64,000 bases of DNA from Actinomadura sp. NAK00032 (GCF_013364275.1 NZ_CP054932.1:5890001-5954000); one strand, 5' to 3'. Shown: positions 25,429 to 34,474, counted from the first letter of the stretch. Program-made: numbers and translations. The notes: a model not told the origin generated them from the sequence alone.

Positions 25429-27198
25429 ATGACGCGTGCCTCCCTGGCGGCCGCCCGCCTGCCGCGCGTCAAGCAACTTGCCGAGGAGCGGGGGCCCGCG
25501 CTCAAACAAGCATTCGCCCTGCTCCAGAGCGGTGCATTGGTCGGCCCGGCCGGTACACGCCTTCAGCAGACTCTCGTCCGGGCCCACGATGACGCCCGCT
25601 CTGGCTTCTACGCGGCATTCGACGCCGTCCACCATCTCGCCGGCGAGGACGGGCCTCCGCCTCGGATCGGTGAGCCGTACATCCCCGGGCCTCCGCGCGG
25701 CCGCCCTCCCGGCTCGCCTGCCGAACGCAGCGGCTCCCCGGCAGGCCTGGATCAACTCGGCCGGGCGTTATCCAGCGCGGCCGAGTCCTGGAACGACGCA
25801 GCCGCGACCCTGTCACGCATCCTGGCCGACCTCGGATTGAGCACTGCGCCGGTACGGTCCATATCCCGTTCCGCCAACCATGTACGGGCACTGAAACCCG
25901 ATGTTGACCGACGTAGGGCTGAGCTCCTCAAAACAGACCAGCAGCAAATTGTTCAATCCGCCGTCAAGACGATTCAGGGAATCTTGCCGAAATCCCCCGG
26001 AGTCAAGGAAGCGATCGGCAGTCTCTGGGACACCTACGCGCACCGCTACCTCCCAGGTGTGTGGGAAGGCGCGAAAGACATAGGTCTTGGCGGGCTGGCC
26101 ATAAACCCCTTCAGCGCACCCTTCTACTTTGGTATCAACCGTAAGAGTTGGATGGAGCGCGGGCCCGTCGGCCAGATCAAGGGACTTTTCCTGGGCGTCC
26201 AGCATCCTGGCGAGTTCGCCAAGGCCATCGTCAACTGGGAGGATTGGAAGCGCGATCCCGTACACGCGCTCGGCAAGACCGCACCGAGCATCGCGATCAC
26301 AGCTGCCACCATGGGCACCGGTTCAGGTGCCGGAGTGGGCTCCAAGATCGGCGCCGCGCTTCGAAACGCCGCTAGAAAAGGCACGAAGCCCGATCTTGAG
26401 ACTGCGGTCCGCGCCGATCCTGCCCCACCACGGCAACCTTCCAATTCGGACCACCCGGGCTCGCATTTCGATGATGAGAGAGCATCAGCCGCCGCACCGG
26501 TGCTGTCGGAGAAGGCACTTTCGGCGCTGCGCAACGTCGAGGATGCAGCACAACGCATCGCCGCAAGGTTCGGAGTGAAAGTCGATTTCAGCAGCCATCC
26601 GATCGATCCCGCGAATGCACGCGGCATCACTGAGGCCCTCGAGGGAGCAGCCAACGACTACCCGTCCATTTTTCGAGACATGAAAAACGTCAAGGTTCAA
26701 AGCCTCGACGAAATGAGAAAAACAAACCCCAGCGCAGGACCCAATACCATGGCACACTCCATCAACGACGGCAGTGGACCAGGACCACAAGGTATATACT
26801 TAAACCAGACCAACCTCATGAGCAAGGCCGTCACCGACGCGGTTGCGATCAAAAGAACCGAGGAGGGGTGGTCGGTACCCAAGGGCCTGACAGCCAGGGG
26901 AACCTTCTATCACGAATTTGGCCACCAAATCGGCCACCGGATATTGGCGGACCCAAGACTTTGCCAAGAGCTCGCCAGAGAACTAAGGAAAGTCGGAGTT
27001 TCAGTAGACGAATTCTCACTGCAAGTCGGCGTTCCCTTCGGTCAGCAGCGACTAGCCGCCGGACTCGGCGAATACGGCACGACGAACGCGAGCGAGATGA
27101 TCGCCGAAGGGTTTGCAGAGTGGCGCCTCAACGCCCACTCGCGCCCCATATCTGCAACTATCGGACAATTTATCGATAAGCATTTCAAAGGAAAATAA
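25429..27198 (+). CDS. Polymorphic toxin with C-terminal zinc metallopeptidase domain
   Basis: 589 residues. The helical N-terminal region (SLAAARLPRVKQLAEERG) continues as HDDARSGFYAAFDAVHHLAG and a Pro/Gly linker. The middle segment (NPFSAPFYFGINRKSWMERG, DPVHALGKTAPSIAITAATM) ends in a hydrophobic Gly/Ala stretch typical of actinobacterial pretoxin regions. The C-terminal toxin domain has HEFGHQIGHRIL (HExxH) and a downstream glutamate in NASEMIAEGFAEW, probably the third zinc ligand. It is presumably exported, perhaps by a type VII route. The stop overlaps the immunity gene start (TAATG). Rare TTA (25768-25770 and near 26798) and ATA codons point to transfer. Confidence 0.75.
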   Translation: MTRASLAAARLPRVKQLAEERGPALKQAFALLQSGALVGPAGTRLQQTLVRAHDDARSGFYAAFDAVHHLAGEDGPPPRIGEPYIPGPPRGRPPGSPAERSGSPAGLDQLGRALSSAAESWNDAAATLSRILADLGLSTAPVRSISRSANHVRALKPDVDRRRAELLKTDQQQIVQSAVKTIQGILPKSPGVKEAIGSLWDTYAHRYLPGVWEGAKDIGLGGLAINPFSAPFYFGINRKSWMERGPVGQIKGLFLGVQHPGEFAKAIVNWEDWKRDPVHALGKTAPSIAITAATMGTGSGAGVGSKIGAALRNAARKGTKPDLETAVRADPAPPRQPSNSDHPGSHFDDERASAAAPVLSEKALSALRNVEDAAQRIAARFGVKVDFSSHPIDPANARGITEALEGAANDYPSIFRDMKNVKVQSLDEMRKTNPSAGPNTMAHSINDGSGPGPQGIYLNQTNLMSKAVTDAVAIKRTEEGWSVPKGLTARGTFYHEFGHQIGHRILADPRLCQELARELRKVGVSVDEFSLQVGVPFGQQRLAAGLGEYGTTNASEMIAEGFAEWRLNAHSRPISATIGQFIDKHFKGK

Positions 27199-28055
27199 TG
27201 ACAAGCATTATCTTGCCATCCAGCATCTGCAGTTCTTGCAATCTGTTGAAAAAGGTTCCAGATCCCGACTGGAATCCACATGAGGCCAGTGACCTACCGA
27301 GAGCAGGAACGATATATTTTTGCACGGCTTTTCCAGATGGAATCCCGGATGATATAAGGTTTCATGGATTCGATCACAGGCTTCCCTATCCGACCGACGA
27401 AGGGGTTCGCCATGAACTACGGCCGGGCACCGAGGATCTTCTAACTGCCTTCGAGGAAGAGACTTCCATCGACGTTCGCACCAGAGACGTAACGTCGAGC
27501 GCCCGAGCATGGATGCGCAGTATGGTGAAACTGAGAGGCCGCCGACTCAACCTAGTCGCGCGTCTCCTTGACGCAGATCAGCTCACCATCCCAGTGCGCC
27601 GTGACTCGAAACCGCTCATCTGGGATCTGAATGACTTCCGCATGCTGGGCGTAAGCCGTACAGGCCCCTTCCAATTGGACTTCCTCGAGTCGGAGAACTT
27701 TCAAAGCTGGGGGATCAGTCGCCTTGAGGAGCTCGTCGAAGCCGTCCCTGAGGACGTGTTCTTGTACGTCGACAGAAAAGGTCCCTTGCTACCCATCAGG
27801 TCACTCCAGAACTTTAATTTCCCACTGTTCCGCATGATGCAAGACGGCTCCATGGAGCAATTGCGCGAGAAGTTCCCCGACGCTTTGGTCTACCGGTCTG
27901 AGGGCGATCGCGCGGTGTTCACATCGCTCCTGGCGTTGGAGGCCTCCAGGGGGATCACCGCAGCGTGGGAACCCGTGCGCGGCCATGACGTGCTGGCGGA
28001 GGGAGAGGTCGTGATCGACCCCGGCCACGAACACCAGGTCGCACTGATCCCGTAG
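27198..28055 (+). CDS. Immunity-like protein, copy 3 (cognate partner of the intact toxin)
   Basis: 285 residues. The ATG at 27198 shares a base with the toxin TAA, so translation is coupled. It has the CxxC opening SICSSCNLLKKVPDPDWNP, GIPDDIRFHGFDHRLPYPTD, HELRPGTEDLLTAFEEET, NDFRMLGVSRTGPFQLDF and the GEVVIDPGHEHQVALIP end. No enzyme motif is seen. Its position directly behind a toxin is the main evidence for immunity. The family may instead have another accessory role, since three copies are kept here. Confidence 0.72.
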   Translation: MTSIILPSSICSSCNLLKKVPDPDWNPHEASDLPRAGTIYFCTAFPDGIPDDIRFHGFDHRLPYPTDEGVRHELRPGTEDLLTAFEEETSIDVRTRDVTSSARAWMRSMVKLRGRRLNLVARLLDADQLTIPVRRDSKPLIWDLNDFRMLGVSRTGPFQLDFLESENFQSWGISRLEELVEAVPEDVFLYVDRKGPLLPIRSLQNFNFPLFRMMQDGSMEQLREKFPDALVYRSEGDRAVFTSLLALEASRGITAAWEPVRGHDVLAEGEVVIDPGHEHQVALIP

Positions 28056-28194
28056 AGCCGCCCTTCGAGCAGCTCGGCCCGGGCCGCGCGGCGACCGTCC
28101 TCGTCTGCAGCTCGTAGCCCCGTCCCGCTGGTGGGATTACGCAGGTGCGGTCGGGGAAGCCCGTCCGGAAGTGGTGGTGAGCCAGGAAGGACGT

Positions 28195-29256
28195 ATGGGC
28201 GACGATTCTTTGATGACCGCGGCTGTTCTGCACCGGCACGGCGGGCCGGACGCCCTGGAGGTACGAGAGGACTGGCCGCTTCCAGAGATCGGTCCAGGTC
28301 AGGTGCTCGTTCGGGTGGCTGCGGCAGCGTTGAACAACACCGATATCTGGACGCGGGAAGGTGCCTACGGGCTGCCGGGCCGCCCGGACGCGAAGGCCGG
28401 ATGGCGTGGCCCGCTGGACTTCCCTCGTGTGCAGGGCGGGGACATCGCCGGCACGGTCACTGCGGTCGGCGACGGTGTCTCCGACGGATGGGTGGGGCGT
28501 CGAGTCCTGGTCGATCCGGCGTTCTACGCCGATGAGGGCGAGGACGCGATGCCGGTCGGTCTGCTCGGCAGCGAGGGGGACGGAGGCTTCGCCACCTATG
28601 TGGCGGTCGACGCCGTCCGGCTCCACGACATGACCGACTCACCGCTGTCCGACGAAGAACTCGCTGCGCTGCCCGTGGCTTATGGCACAGCGATGGGCAT
28701 GCTGGAGCGCGCCCGCATCAACAAGGGTGAGACGGTGTTCGTCACTGGCGCGTCCGGTGGTGTCGGCTTCGCCCTCGTTCAGCTCGCGGCCGCGCGTGGC
28801 GCGCGGGTACTGGCCTTGACCAGCGGCTCCAAGGCCGAAGCGGTGCGCGACGCCGGCGCGGAAGTCACTCTCTCCCGTGACATTGATCCGGCTGAACTGC
28901 AGGGCAGGCTGCGGGCGGCGGCACCCGGTGGGTTGGACGCCGTCGCCGACGTGGCGGGCGGCCCCTGGCTCGAGCGGGTGCTGCCCGCACTGCGCGACGG
29001 TGCCCGCTGGGTCATCGCCGGCGCGGTCGCCGGGCCCGTGGTCTCGTTCGACCTGCGTCGCCTCTACCTGCACAACCTCAGCCTCATCGGCTCCTCGATG
29101 CACACCCGTGCCCATTTCACGGAACTGGCGGGCCTGGCCCGCACGGGCGCCCTGCGACCGCGCATCGCCGCCAGGTACCCGCTCAGCGACATCCACGCGG
29201 CTCAGGAGGAGTTCCGCCATGGCTCGCGCGTCGGCAAGATCGTGATCTTGCCTTGA
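28195..29256 (+). CDS. Quinone-oxidoreductase-like MDR dehydrogenase
   Basis: 353 residues; ATG at 28195 with GGAAGG 5 bases upstream. GroES-like start (AVLHRHGGPDALEVREDWPL, AALNNTDIWTREGAYG), then the Rossmann motif VFVTGASGGVGFALVQLAAA. Zinc ligands are absent. It probably reduces quinones or enals with NADPH. It stands alone between the toxin locus and a convergent gene pair. The codon bias is again that of the host chromosome. Confidence 0.85.
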   Translation: MGDDSLMTAAVLHRHGGPDALEVREDWPLPEIGPGQVLVRVAAAALNNTDIWTREGAYGLPGRPDAKAGWRGPLDFPRVQGGDIAGTVTAVGDGVSDGWVGRRVLVDPAFYADEGEDAMPVGLLGSEGDGGFATYVAVDAVRLHDMTDSPLSDEELAALPVAYGTAMGMLERARINKGETVFVTGASGGVGFALVQLAAARGARVLALTSGSKAEAVRDAGAEVTLSRDIDPAELQGRLRAAAPGGLDAVADVAGGPWLERVLPALRDGARWVIAGAVAGPVVSFDLRRLYLHNLSLIGSSMHTRAHFTELAGLARTGALRPRIAARYPLSDIHAAQEEFRHGSRVGKIVILP

Positions 29257-29365
29257 TATCCGGGTACGAGCGGGATCAACGGTTACTGCCGCGGACCGGA
29301 CGCGTTGGCCGACCGCTGCCGGCCGTCCGGACGGCCGAGTCGGCGTCCCGCCGGGTGTGCCTGGA

Positions 29366-29935
29366 TCAACGGCCGGCGTGATGGCGGGCGTATTCGCGGA
29401 CGAGGGTGTCGTGGGGCAGGGACGGCCAGCGGCTCAAGGCGCCGGTGAGCCGGTCGACGATCAGAATCGGGCGGGGGCCGTCGGCGGCGGTCGCGGCGCG
29501 AGCTATGAAGCCGTCCGGGAACTCTTCGACGATCACCGGGACAGGGCGGGCACCGTGCGCGAAATGGTTGTCGGCGCGGCGCCACGCCTCGGCACGGTCG
29601 ATCGGGCCTGGGCGGACGGCGTAGGCGGTGAGAACGTCGGCGATCCCCTGCAGCGTGCGGCAGCCGGGCGTCCCGCACCCGTGGCAGATGTCCCGTCCGC
29701 GCGCATCGGTGCCGGGGCGGTGTGTCGAAAGGACGCAGGTCAGCGCAGCCGTGCAGGCCAGTACGAGACGGCGGGACGCTCCCAGGAACTCACGGCTGTG
29801 GGCATCAAGGCTCCCGCTCCCGTGCTGGACGAGAGCGGCGTCGATGGCGTGGACGTCCGCGCGCATCGCGGCGGTCATCGCGGCGTGGACGCGCCGCTGG
29901 ACCCGGACATGCGTCCAGGAGGCGGGCTCGGTCAC
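29366..29935 (-). CDS. Unknown protein co-translated with an RsbW-like ATPase
   Basis: 189 residues from the GTG at 29935, whose GTGA overlaps the stop of the upstream gene. The N-terminal half is helical (RRVHAAMTAAMRADVHAIDA). A compact Cys patch, DICHGCGTPGCRTLQGIADV, may bind metal. A small beta-rich end follows (RPVPVIVEEFPDGFIARA). I know of no function. The tight coupling suggests that it works with the anti-sigma-like ATPase. Confidence 0.65.
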   Translation of the reverse strand: MTEPASWTHVRVQRRVHAAMTAAMRADVHAIDAALVQHGSGSLDAHSREFLGASRRLVLACTAALTCVLSTHRPGTDARGRDICHGCGTPGCRTLQGIADVLTAYAVRPGPIDRAEAWRRADNHFAHGARPVPVIVEEFPDGFIARAATAADGPRPILIVDRLTGALSRWPSLPHDTLVREYARHHAGR

Positions 29936-30357
29936 GCGGCCCACTCCCCCGTGAAGACGGCGGTGACCGTGCGGCCCTCGCCGTTGCCGTGCCAGCCCCA
30001 GGTCGCGGCGGTCAGGGCGATCGTGCGCAGCCCGCGTCCGGACTCGGCGAGTTCACCGGCGTCGACGGCGGCGGGCTCGGCGGGCCCACCCTGGTCGGTG
30101 ACCGACACGGCGACGAGGCCGCCGTCCTGGGCGATCTCGACGGTGAAGAAGCCACCGTCCTGACCGGACTTCGTGTGCCGCAGCGCGTTCACGACGAGTT
30201 CGTCGGCGGCGAGCAGGACGTCGTCGAGGTAGGGGCAGCCGGCCAGAAGGCAGCCGACGAACCGGCGGACGTCGCGGGCCTGCTCGGGCCCGCCGGGGAA
30301 GGAACGCCGCCACCGCAGCGGCGCCGGCTGCACCGCCGGAAGCATCGTCAGAGACAT
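29932..30357 (-). CDS. RsbW/SpoIIAB-like anti-sigma ATP-binding protein
   Basis: 141 residues; ATG at 30357 (MSLTML) chosen because AGGAG is 7 bases upstream, rather than the ATG at 30375. GHKL ATPase motifs: LLAADELVVNALRHTKSG (N box), VSVTDQGGP (G1) and ESGRGLRTIALTA (G2). The size is typical of stand-alone actinomycete RsbW-like proteins, which bind sigma or anti-anti-sigma partners and may phosphorylate them. No sigma factor lies next to it. Confidence 0.82.
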   Translation of the reverse strand: MSLTMLPAVQPAPLRWRRSFPGGPEQARDVRRFVGCLLAGCPYLDDVLLAADELVVNALRHTKSGQDGGFFTVEIAQDGGLVAVSVTDQGGPAEPAAVDAGELAESGRGLRTIALTAATWGWHGNGEGRTVTAVFTGEWAA

Positions 30358-30519
30358 CGGAACACTCCTGATCATGGGCGTGGAGGTTGCGGAGCGCTCG
30401 GGTCTCCCCTGCTCCGCACACCGATCGTCACAGGAAGTCGCCTAACGGTCACGCAAAATCGGCTCACTCGGGGGCCTGCACGGTGGATCGGCACGGACGG
30501 AGCTCACCGACTCAAATCC

Positions 30520-30542
30520 CGCACGCGCGATATTCGCGTGCG
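30520..30542. promoter_or_regulatory. Perfect inverted repeat downstream of mcrC
   Basis: CGCACGCG and CGCGTGCG separated by CGATATT, 18 bp after the McrC stop. It may end mcrBC transcription or be an operator for the RsbW-like gene at 30357. Its GATATT centre recalls the ATATC of the paired elements, but the half-site spacing differs. Confidence 0.45.
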
Positions 30543-30559
30543 CGCATCGGATGACCCCG

Positions 30560-31792
30560 TCATGGAGCGGCCGCGGCCGTCGTGCCCCGCCCGTCCGGCC
30601 CGTCCGGCCCGTCCGCGACGATCTGCCGGGCGAGCGCGGTGACCTGACCCCGGAGACCTTCGGGGGGCGCCGACAGGTCGAGCGCGGTCTCCACGATCTG
30701 AACGCCCCCGGTGCCGGTGACGACGTGGCTGTGGGTCTCGGTTTTCGACGCGTACACCAAGTAGGCGCGGTTCAGCCTCATCGCCGTGCAGTAGGCGAGC
30801 ATCTGGTAGAGGTCTTGCTGCGGCGTGTCCCCGGTCTTGTACTTGACGTCCACGACCGCGAGAGGACTGCCTTCGGCGGTGGAGAGGACGAGGTCGGGGC
30901 GAAGCCGCACCCGGTGCGCGAGGTCGAGATGGTGGCGCTCGTCCTGGAGCCTCACCGTCCCGCCGTACGGTCGGAGCGCCTCGGCGAGGGCGACGCAGAC
31001 GAAGTCCTCGAAGACCCGCCACATCTCCAGCATCAGCCCGTCCACACGGACGGCGATACCATCAGCGAGTTCGTAGGACGCGCCGCGCAGCACGAGGTCG
31101 GCGATCCCCAGGGCGGTCTGGTAGCGGCTGTTGAGCCGGGACGGTGTCCAGGCCGGCGGCGGGCGCCCGGGAACGAGCCGTTCCACGCCGTCCAGCCGCA
31201 GCGGCAGGTGGCGCAGCAGCCGGCGGGTGCCCTGCGGGACGCCCGGCAGGCGCAGCAGCCGGTGAGTCGCGGCGAGCAGGATCCGGTTCTCGGGGATGTC
31301 GACGGTGTAGTCGTCGTAGCGCACCTCGACCGGCACCGGGAATCCGTGGCGCCGCTGGATCTGCTCTTTGACGCGGATGCGGCCGCGCACCACCGGCAGC
31401 GCCTCCTCCGTCTCGCGGTAGCCGAGGAGGACGCCCTGGCCGAGGGCCCGTTCGGCGGCCCGGGCGAACGCGTGGGCGAGCGCGGGCAGCAGCTCGGTCC
31501 GCTCGCCGGCGTCGACCTCCTCCCGCCTCCAGCCGCGCGCCTTCCGCGCGTAGCCGAGCAGGTGGAACAGGCGGTCGATCGGCGTCTTCGGCCGGACGCG
31601 AATCTCCACCTGGCCATGCGGGGGGCCGATCCGGGCGGCGCCGACCAGGCCGTTGTCGCGCAGTCTCCAGAGCCCGGCGCGGGGGCCGGGCGCGATACGC
31701 ACCATGTCGGTGGCGGCCAGGATCGCCGCCTGCTCCGCCGTGAGTTCATACTCCGTCCAGGCGCCGCCCTCGCCCAGGTGGACGACGGTCAC
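30560..31792 (-). CDS. McrC-family nuclease subunit
   Basis: 410 residues from the GTG at 31792, which overlaps the McrB stop by 4 bp (GTGA). The N-terminal beta-rich region binds McrB in the family. The C-terminal PD-(D/E)XK nuclease reads RPDLVL (near 299) then VVDVKYK (near 314), with QQDLYQMLAYC after it, all expected for McrC. Together with McrB it forms an NTP-driven restriction complex that cuts modified DNA. The C-terminus GPDGPDGRG is low complexity. Confidence 0.88.
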   Translation of the reverse strand: MTVVHLGEGGAWTEYELTAEQAAILAATDMVRIAPGPRAGLWRLRDNGLVGAARIGPPHGQVEIRVRPKTPIDRLFHLLGYARKARGWRREEVDAGERTELLPALAHAFARAAERALGQGVLLGYRETEEALPVVRGRIRVKEQIQRRHGFPVPVEVRYDDYTVDIPENRILLAATHRLLRLPGVPQGTRRLLRHLPLRLDGVERLVPGRPPPAWTPSRLNSRYQTALGIADLVLRGASYELADGIAVRVDGLMLEMWRVFEDFVCVALAEALRPYGGTVRLQDERHHLDLAHRVRLRPDLVLSTAEGSPLAVVDVKYKTGDTPQQDLYQMLAYCTAMRLNRAYLVYASKTETHSHVVTGTGGVQIVETALDLSAPPEGLRGQVTALARQIVADGPDGPDGRGTTAAAAP

Positions 31793-33873
31793 GTCAGTCG
31801 CCGCCGCAGCGCGTCCAGGCCGTACCTCGCTTGGACGTCGGTGCCGTCGCCGTAGTGGTGTTCCTCCAGGAGCGGCAGGATCTGCGTCCGCCAGATCCGC
31901 TGGAGGCCGGCCTCGGTGGCCGCGCTCTCCCGCATCAGGTAGGACGGGCCGATCTTGAAGTCGCGGTCGTCGATGCGGCCGTTCAGCTCCGCGAGCAGCC
32001 GCGCCGGCTCGTCGCCCAGCCCTTCCCTCCGCAGCCAGCGCAGGAGGATCTCGTTCGTCGGCGGCTCGTCCGGGTGGAGTTCGACGAACCAGAAGCGGCG
32101 CCGCATGGCCGCGTCCACGAGGGCGATGGAGCGGTCGGCGGTGTTCATCGTGCCGATGATGATGACGTTGCGCGGCAGCGTGAATCCCTGGTCGTCCTCG
32201 GTACCGTAGAGCAGGTTGACGGGTTCGCCCCGGTACTCCAGCAGGAAGTACAGTTCCCCGAAGATCTTCGCGAGGTTGCCCCGGTTGATCTCGTCGATGA
32301 TCAGGACGTAGGGGCGTCCGGGGTGGGCCAGCGCCGCGCTGACCAGCCGCCGGAAGGGGCCGCGCACGAGGTCGAACGAGATCGTCCCGTCCTCGGACCT
32401 CGCCGGCCGGTACCCCTCGAAGAAGTCCTCGTAGGAGTAGGCCGGATGGAACTGGACGAGCTGGACGCACTCCGGCCGTCCGGAGGTGAGGTGACGGGCG
32501 AGCCGCCGCGCCAGATGGGTCTTCCCGGTGCCGGGCGGCCCGTAGAGGATGAGCTGCGGGCGCTCGCGGAGCAGTTCGACGCACTCCTGCAGCCAGTCCC
32601 GGCCGATGAGCAGCTTCGCTGCGAGATCGTCGGTCGCGTCGGGGACGCGCATCGTCCGCTCGGCCACTTCGACGTGCGCACCGAGCAGCTTCTCGAGTTC
32701 CGGCACGAACATGGTCAGCTCGACGATCTCGGTGTCGGGATTGCCGACCAGGACGGAGAACTCGTCGGGAAGGTCCTCGTAATCGATGGGCCGGTCGGTG
32801 TTGCGCCATTCCACGGCGCGCTGCAGATTGGCGCGCTCTCCCACACTGCTGACGAAGGACGGAAGTCCCGCGATCTCCCCGAGGTAGATGTCGCTGCCGT
32901 TGTTGGTGACGACGATGTCGTCCTCTCCCATGCGGGAGAGGAAGGCGTGGAACGCGGTGGTCAGCCGCCGCCGATCCTGCGTGCCGACATCGGAGTAGTC
33001 GTCCCGCACCGCTTCCTCGACGTCCTCGCGGGACGCCCCGGGCGGCAGGTCGCGCAGCCGGGACGCCGGCAGTGAGCACACTCCCTCGGCCAGCCACAGG
33101 TCGAGGATCAGTTCGTCCGGCGCCCGGACCAGCCACGCGCGGCGGGACCGTGCCTCCTCATCGCCGTCCGGAATGGCCATGATCTGGAGTTCGGTGGCGT
33201 GCAGCCGGTGGTGCGCGTCGGCCCGGCCGCCGGCCGGGCCGTCCACCAGGGGGACGGAGTCGTCGTCCAGCAGCCGGAGCCATTCCTCCCGTTCCCGCTC
33301 GGTGAGGTGCGCTTCGCGCGGCAGGCTTCCGTCGTCGGCGAGCAGCCGGTGCCAGCCTTCCGGCCGGTTGCCGCGAAGCAGCCCGACCAGGGCGGCCGTC
33401 TCGATGCCGGCCTCGGACGCCACGTCCGCCACCGATGCCCACACCCCGTCCGGCAGGACGTCGAGGCAGTCGACCGCGGCTTGGAACCGGACCTTGTTCC
33501 GCTTCCAGTAGTTGTAGGCGCTGCGCGCTTTTCGGTAGAACGCCACGGGGTCGGGGTCTTCGCGCAAGGCTGCGCGCCCGAGGCCGGTCGCCCACCATTT
33601 CTTGGCGTGCCTGTACATGTATCCGGCCCGCTGCAGCCTGACGGTCGCGAACCGGAACTGGAGACTCGAGCCGCTTTCCCAGCCTTCGTCGCCCGACAGC
33701 GCACGCCAACGGGTCTCCAGGTCCGGATTCGCCGCTAAGACCCGGTCGTACAGCGCGGTGGTGCCGAACCCCTCCGGAGGGGCGAACGGGTCGGGGGCGA
33801 ACGGGTCGGGGGCCACCAGGGTTCGCACGGCGGCGAAGGCCATCTCCGCGACGGCATCGGTACGGTCGGTCAC
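31789..33873 (-). CDS. McrB-like AAA+ GTPase subunit
   Basis: 694 residues, GTG at 33873 (the later ATG at MAFAAVRTL is an alternative). The first ~400 residues are a specificity region unlike E. coli McrB, with a DPFAPDPFAP repeat. The motor has Walker A YGPPGTGKTHLA (near 446), Walker B LIIDEINRGNLAKIFGE (near 523) and the McrB signature GTMNTADRS (near 573). It would assemble as a hexamer and recruit McrC. No ribosome site is evident before the GTG, so translation may be leaderless. Confidence 0.88.
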   Translation of the reverse strand: MTDRTDAVAEMAFAAVRTLVAPDPFAPDPFAPPEGFGTTALYDRVLAANPDLETRWRALSGDEGWESGSSLQFRFATVRLQRAGYMYRHAKKWWATGLGRAALREDPDPVAFYRKARSAYNYWKRNKVRFQAAVDCLDVLPDGVWASVADVASEAGIETAALVGLLRGNRPEGWHRLLADDGSLPREAHLTEREREEWLRLLDDDSVPLVDGPAGGRADAHHRLHATELQIMAIPDGDEEARSRRAWLVRAPDELILDLWLAEGVCSLPASRLRDLPPGASREDVEEAVRDDYSDVGTQDRRRLTTAFHAFLSRMGEDDIVVTNNGSDIYLGEIAGLPSFVSSVGERANLQRAVEWRNTDRPIDYEDLPDEFSVLVGNPDTEIVELTMFVPELEKLLGAHVEVAERTMRVPDATDDLAAKLLIGRDWLQECVELLRERPQLILYGPPGTGKTHLARRLARHLTSGRPECVQLVQFHPAYSYEDFFEGYRPARSEDGTISFDLVRGPFRRLVSAALAHPGRPYVLIIDEINRGNLAKIFGELYFLLEYRGEPVNLLYGTEDDQGFTLPRNVIIIGTMNTADRSIALVDAAMRRRFWFVELHPDEPPTNEILLRWLRREGLGDEPARLLAELNGRIDDRDFKIGPSYLMRESAATEAGLQRIWRTQILPLLEEHHYGDGTDVQARYGLDALRRRLT

Positions 33874-34021
33874 CCGATCAAGGTTCGCAGCCGCATGCCG
33901 GCCTCGCCGGGGATTCGCCGCTTCCGGCCCCCGCGCGGTCCTGCCCCCGCACCGTCGGCGGCCGTGGCCGGCGGGGGCGGCGCCTCCGGGCGGGGCACCG
34001 GCTTCTCCGGCCGCGGCGGGG

Positions 34022-34432
34022 TCAGTCGAGGAGGGCGGTGGCTTCGACTTCGACCAGGACGTCCTCCTCGAAGAGGGAGTCGACACCGATGAGGGACGCC
34101 GGGGGCATCGGCAGCCGCAGCCCGATCTCGTCGGCGACGGCCTCCACGCCGGCCATGAAGTCGCCGATCTTGTCGGGGCTCCAGTTCGTGACGTAGAAGG
34201 TCAGGCGCAGCACGTCGCCGAACGTCGCGCCCGCTCCCGCCAGGCCGGTCGCGGTGTTGCGCAGGGCATGGGCGACCTGCCCGGCCAGGTCGCCGGGAGC
34301 CACGGGGGTGCTGTCGGCCTGGCGGGCGACCTGTCCGCTGACGTGCACGTGGCGGGTCCCGGTGCCCACGGCCACGTGGTGGTAGGGGGCGGGCCGCAGC
34401 ATGCCTTCGGGAGTGAGGTACTGGACGGACAT
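34022..34432 (-). CDS. RidA family protein
   Basis: 136 residues, ATG at 34432 after AAGGAGGAAACCCC. Family features: YHHVAVGTGTRHVHVSGQVA, HALRNTATGLAGAGATFGDV, LRLTFYVTNWSPDK and the C-terminal EVEATALL. RidA proteins hydrolyse reactive enamines/imines or related metabolites in the cytosol. It is divergent from the HxlR regulator with a palindrome between them, so it is probably its target. It lies 148 bp upstream of mcrB on the same strand. Confidence 0.88.
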   Translation of the reverse strand: MSVQYLTPEGMLRPAPYHHVAVGTGTRHVHVSGQVARQADSTPVAPGDLAGQVAHALRNTATGLAGAGATFGDVLRLTFYVTNWSPDKIGDFMAGVEAVADEIGLRLPMPPASLIGVDSLFEEDVLVEVEATALLD

Positions 34433-34457
34433 GGGGTTTCCTCCTTGCGTTAGGTAT

Positions 34458-34474
34458 CACTAAGATACTTAGTG
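34458..34474. promoter_or_regulatory. HxlR operator candidate
   Basis: Perfect palindrome CACTAAG-ATA-CTTAGTG, inside a wider imperfect one bounded by CTTGC (34444) and GCAAG (34478). It sits midway between the divergent RidA and HxlR starts, as expected for an autoregulated HxlR site. Confidence 0.7.

Noticed and set aside
30520..30542. Inverted repeat after mcrC as a fifth paired CACGTG element
   Set aside because: Half-sites are 13 and not 15 bp apart and read CACGCG/CGCGTG, so I kept it as a separate terminator or operator candidate.
33865..33879. TTGATCG near the mcrB start resembles the shared 15-bp motif
   Set aside because: Only about 10 of 15 bases match, the TTCAC end is missing and part of it is the coding sequence of McrB, so chance is the simpler explanation.
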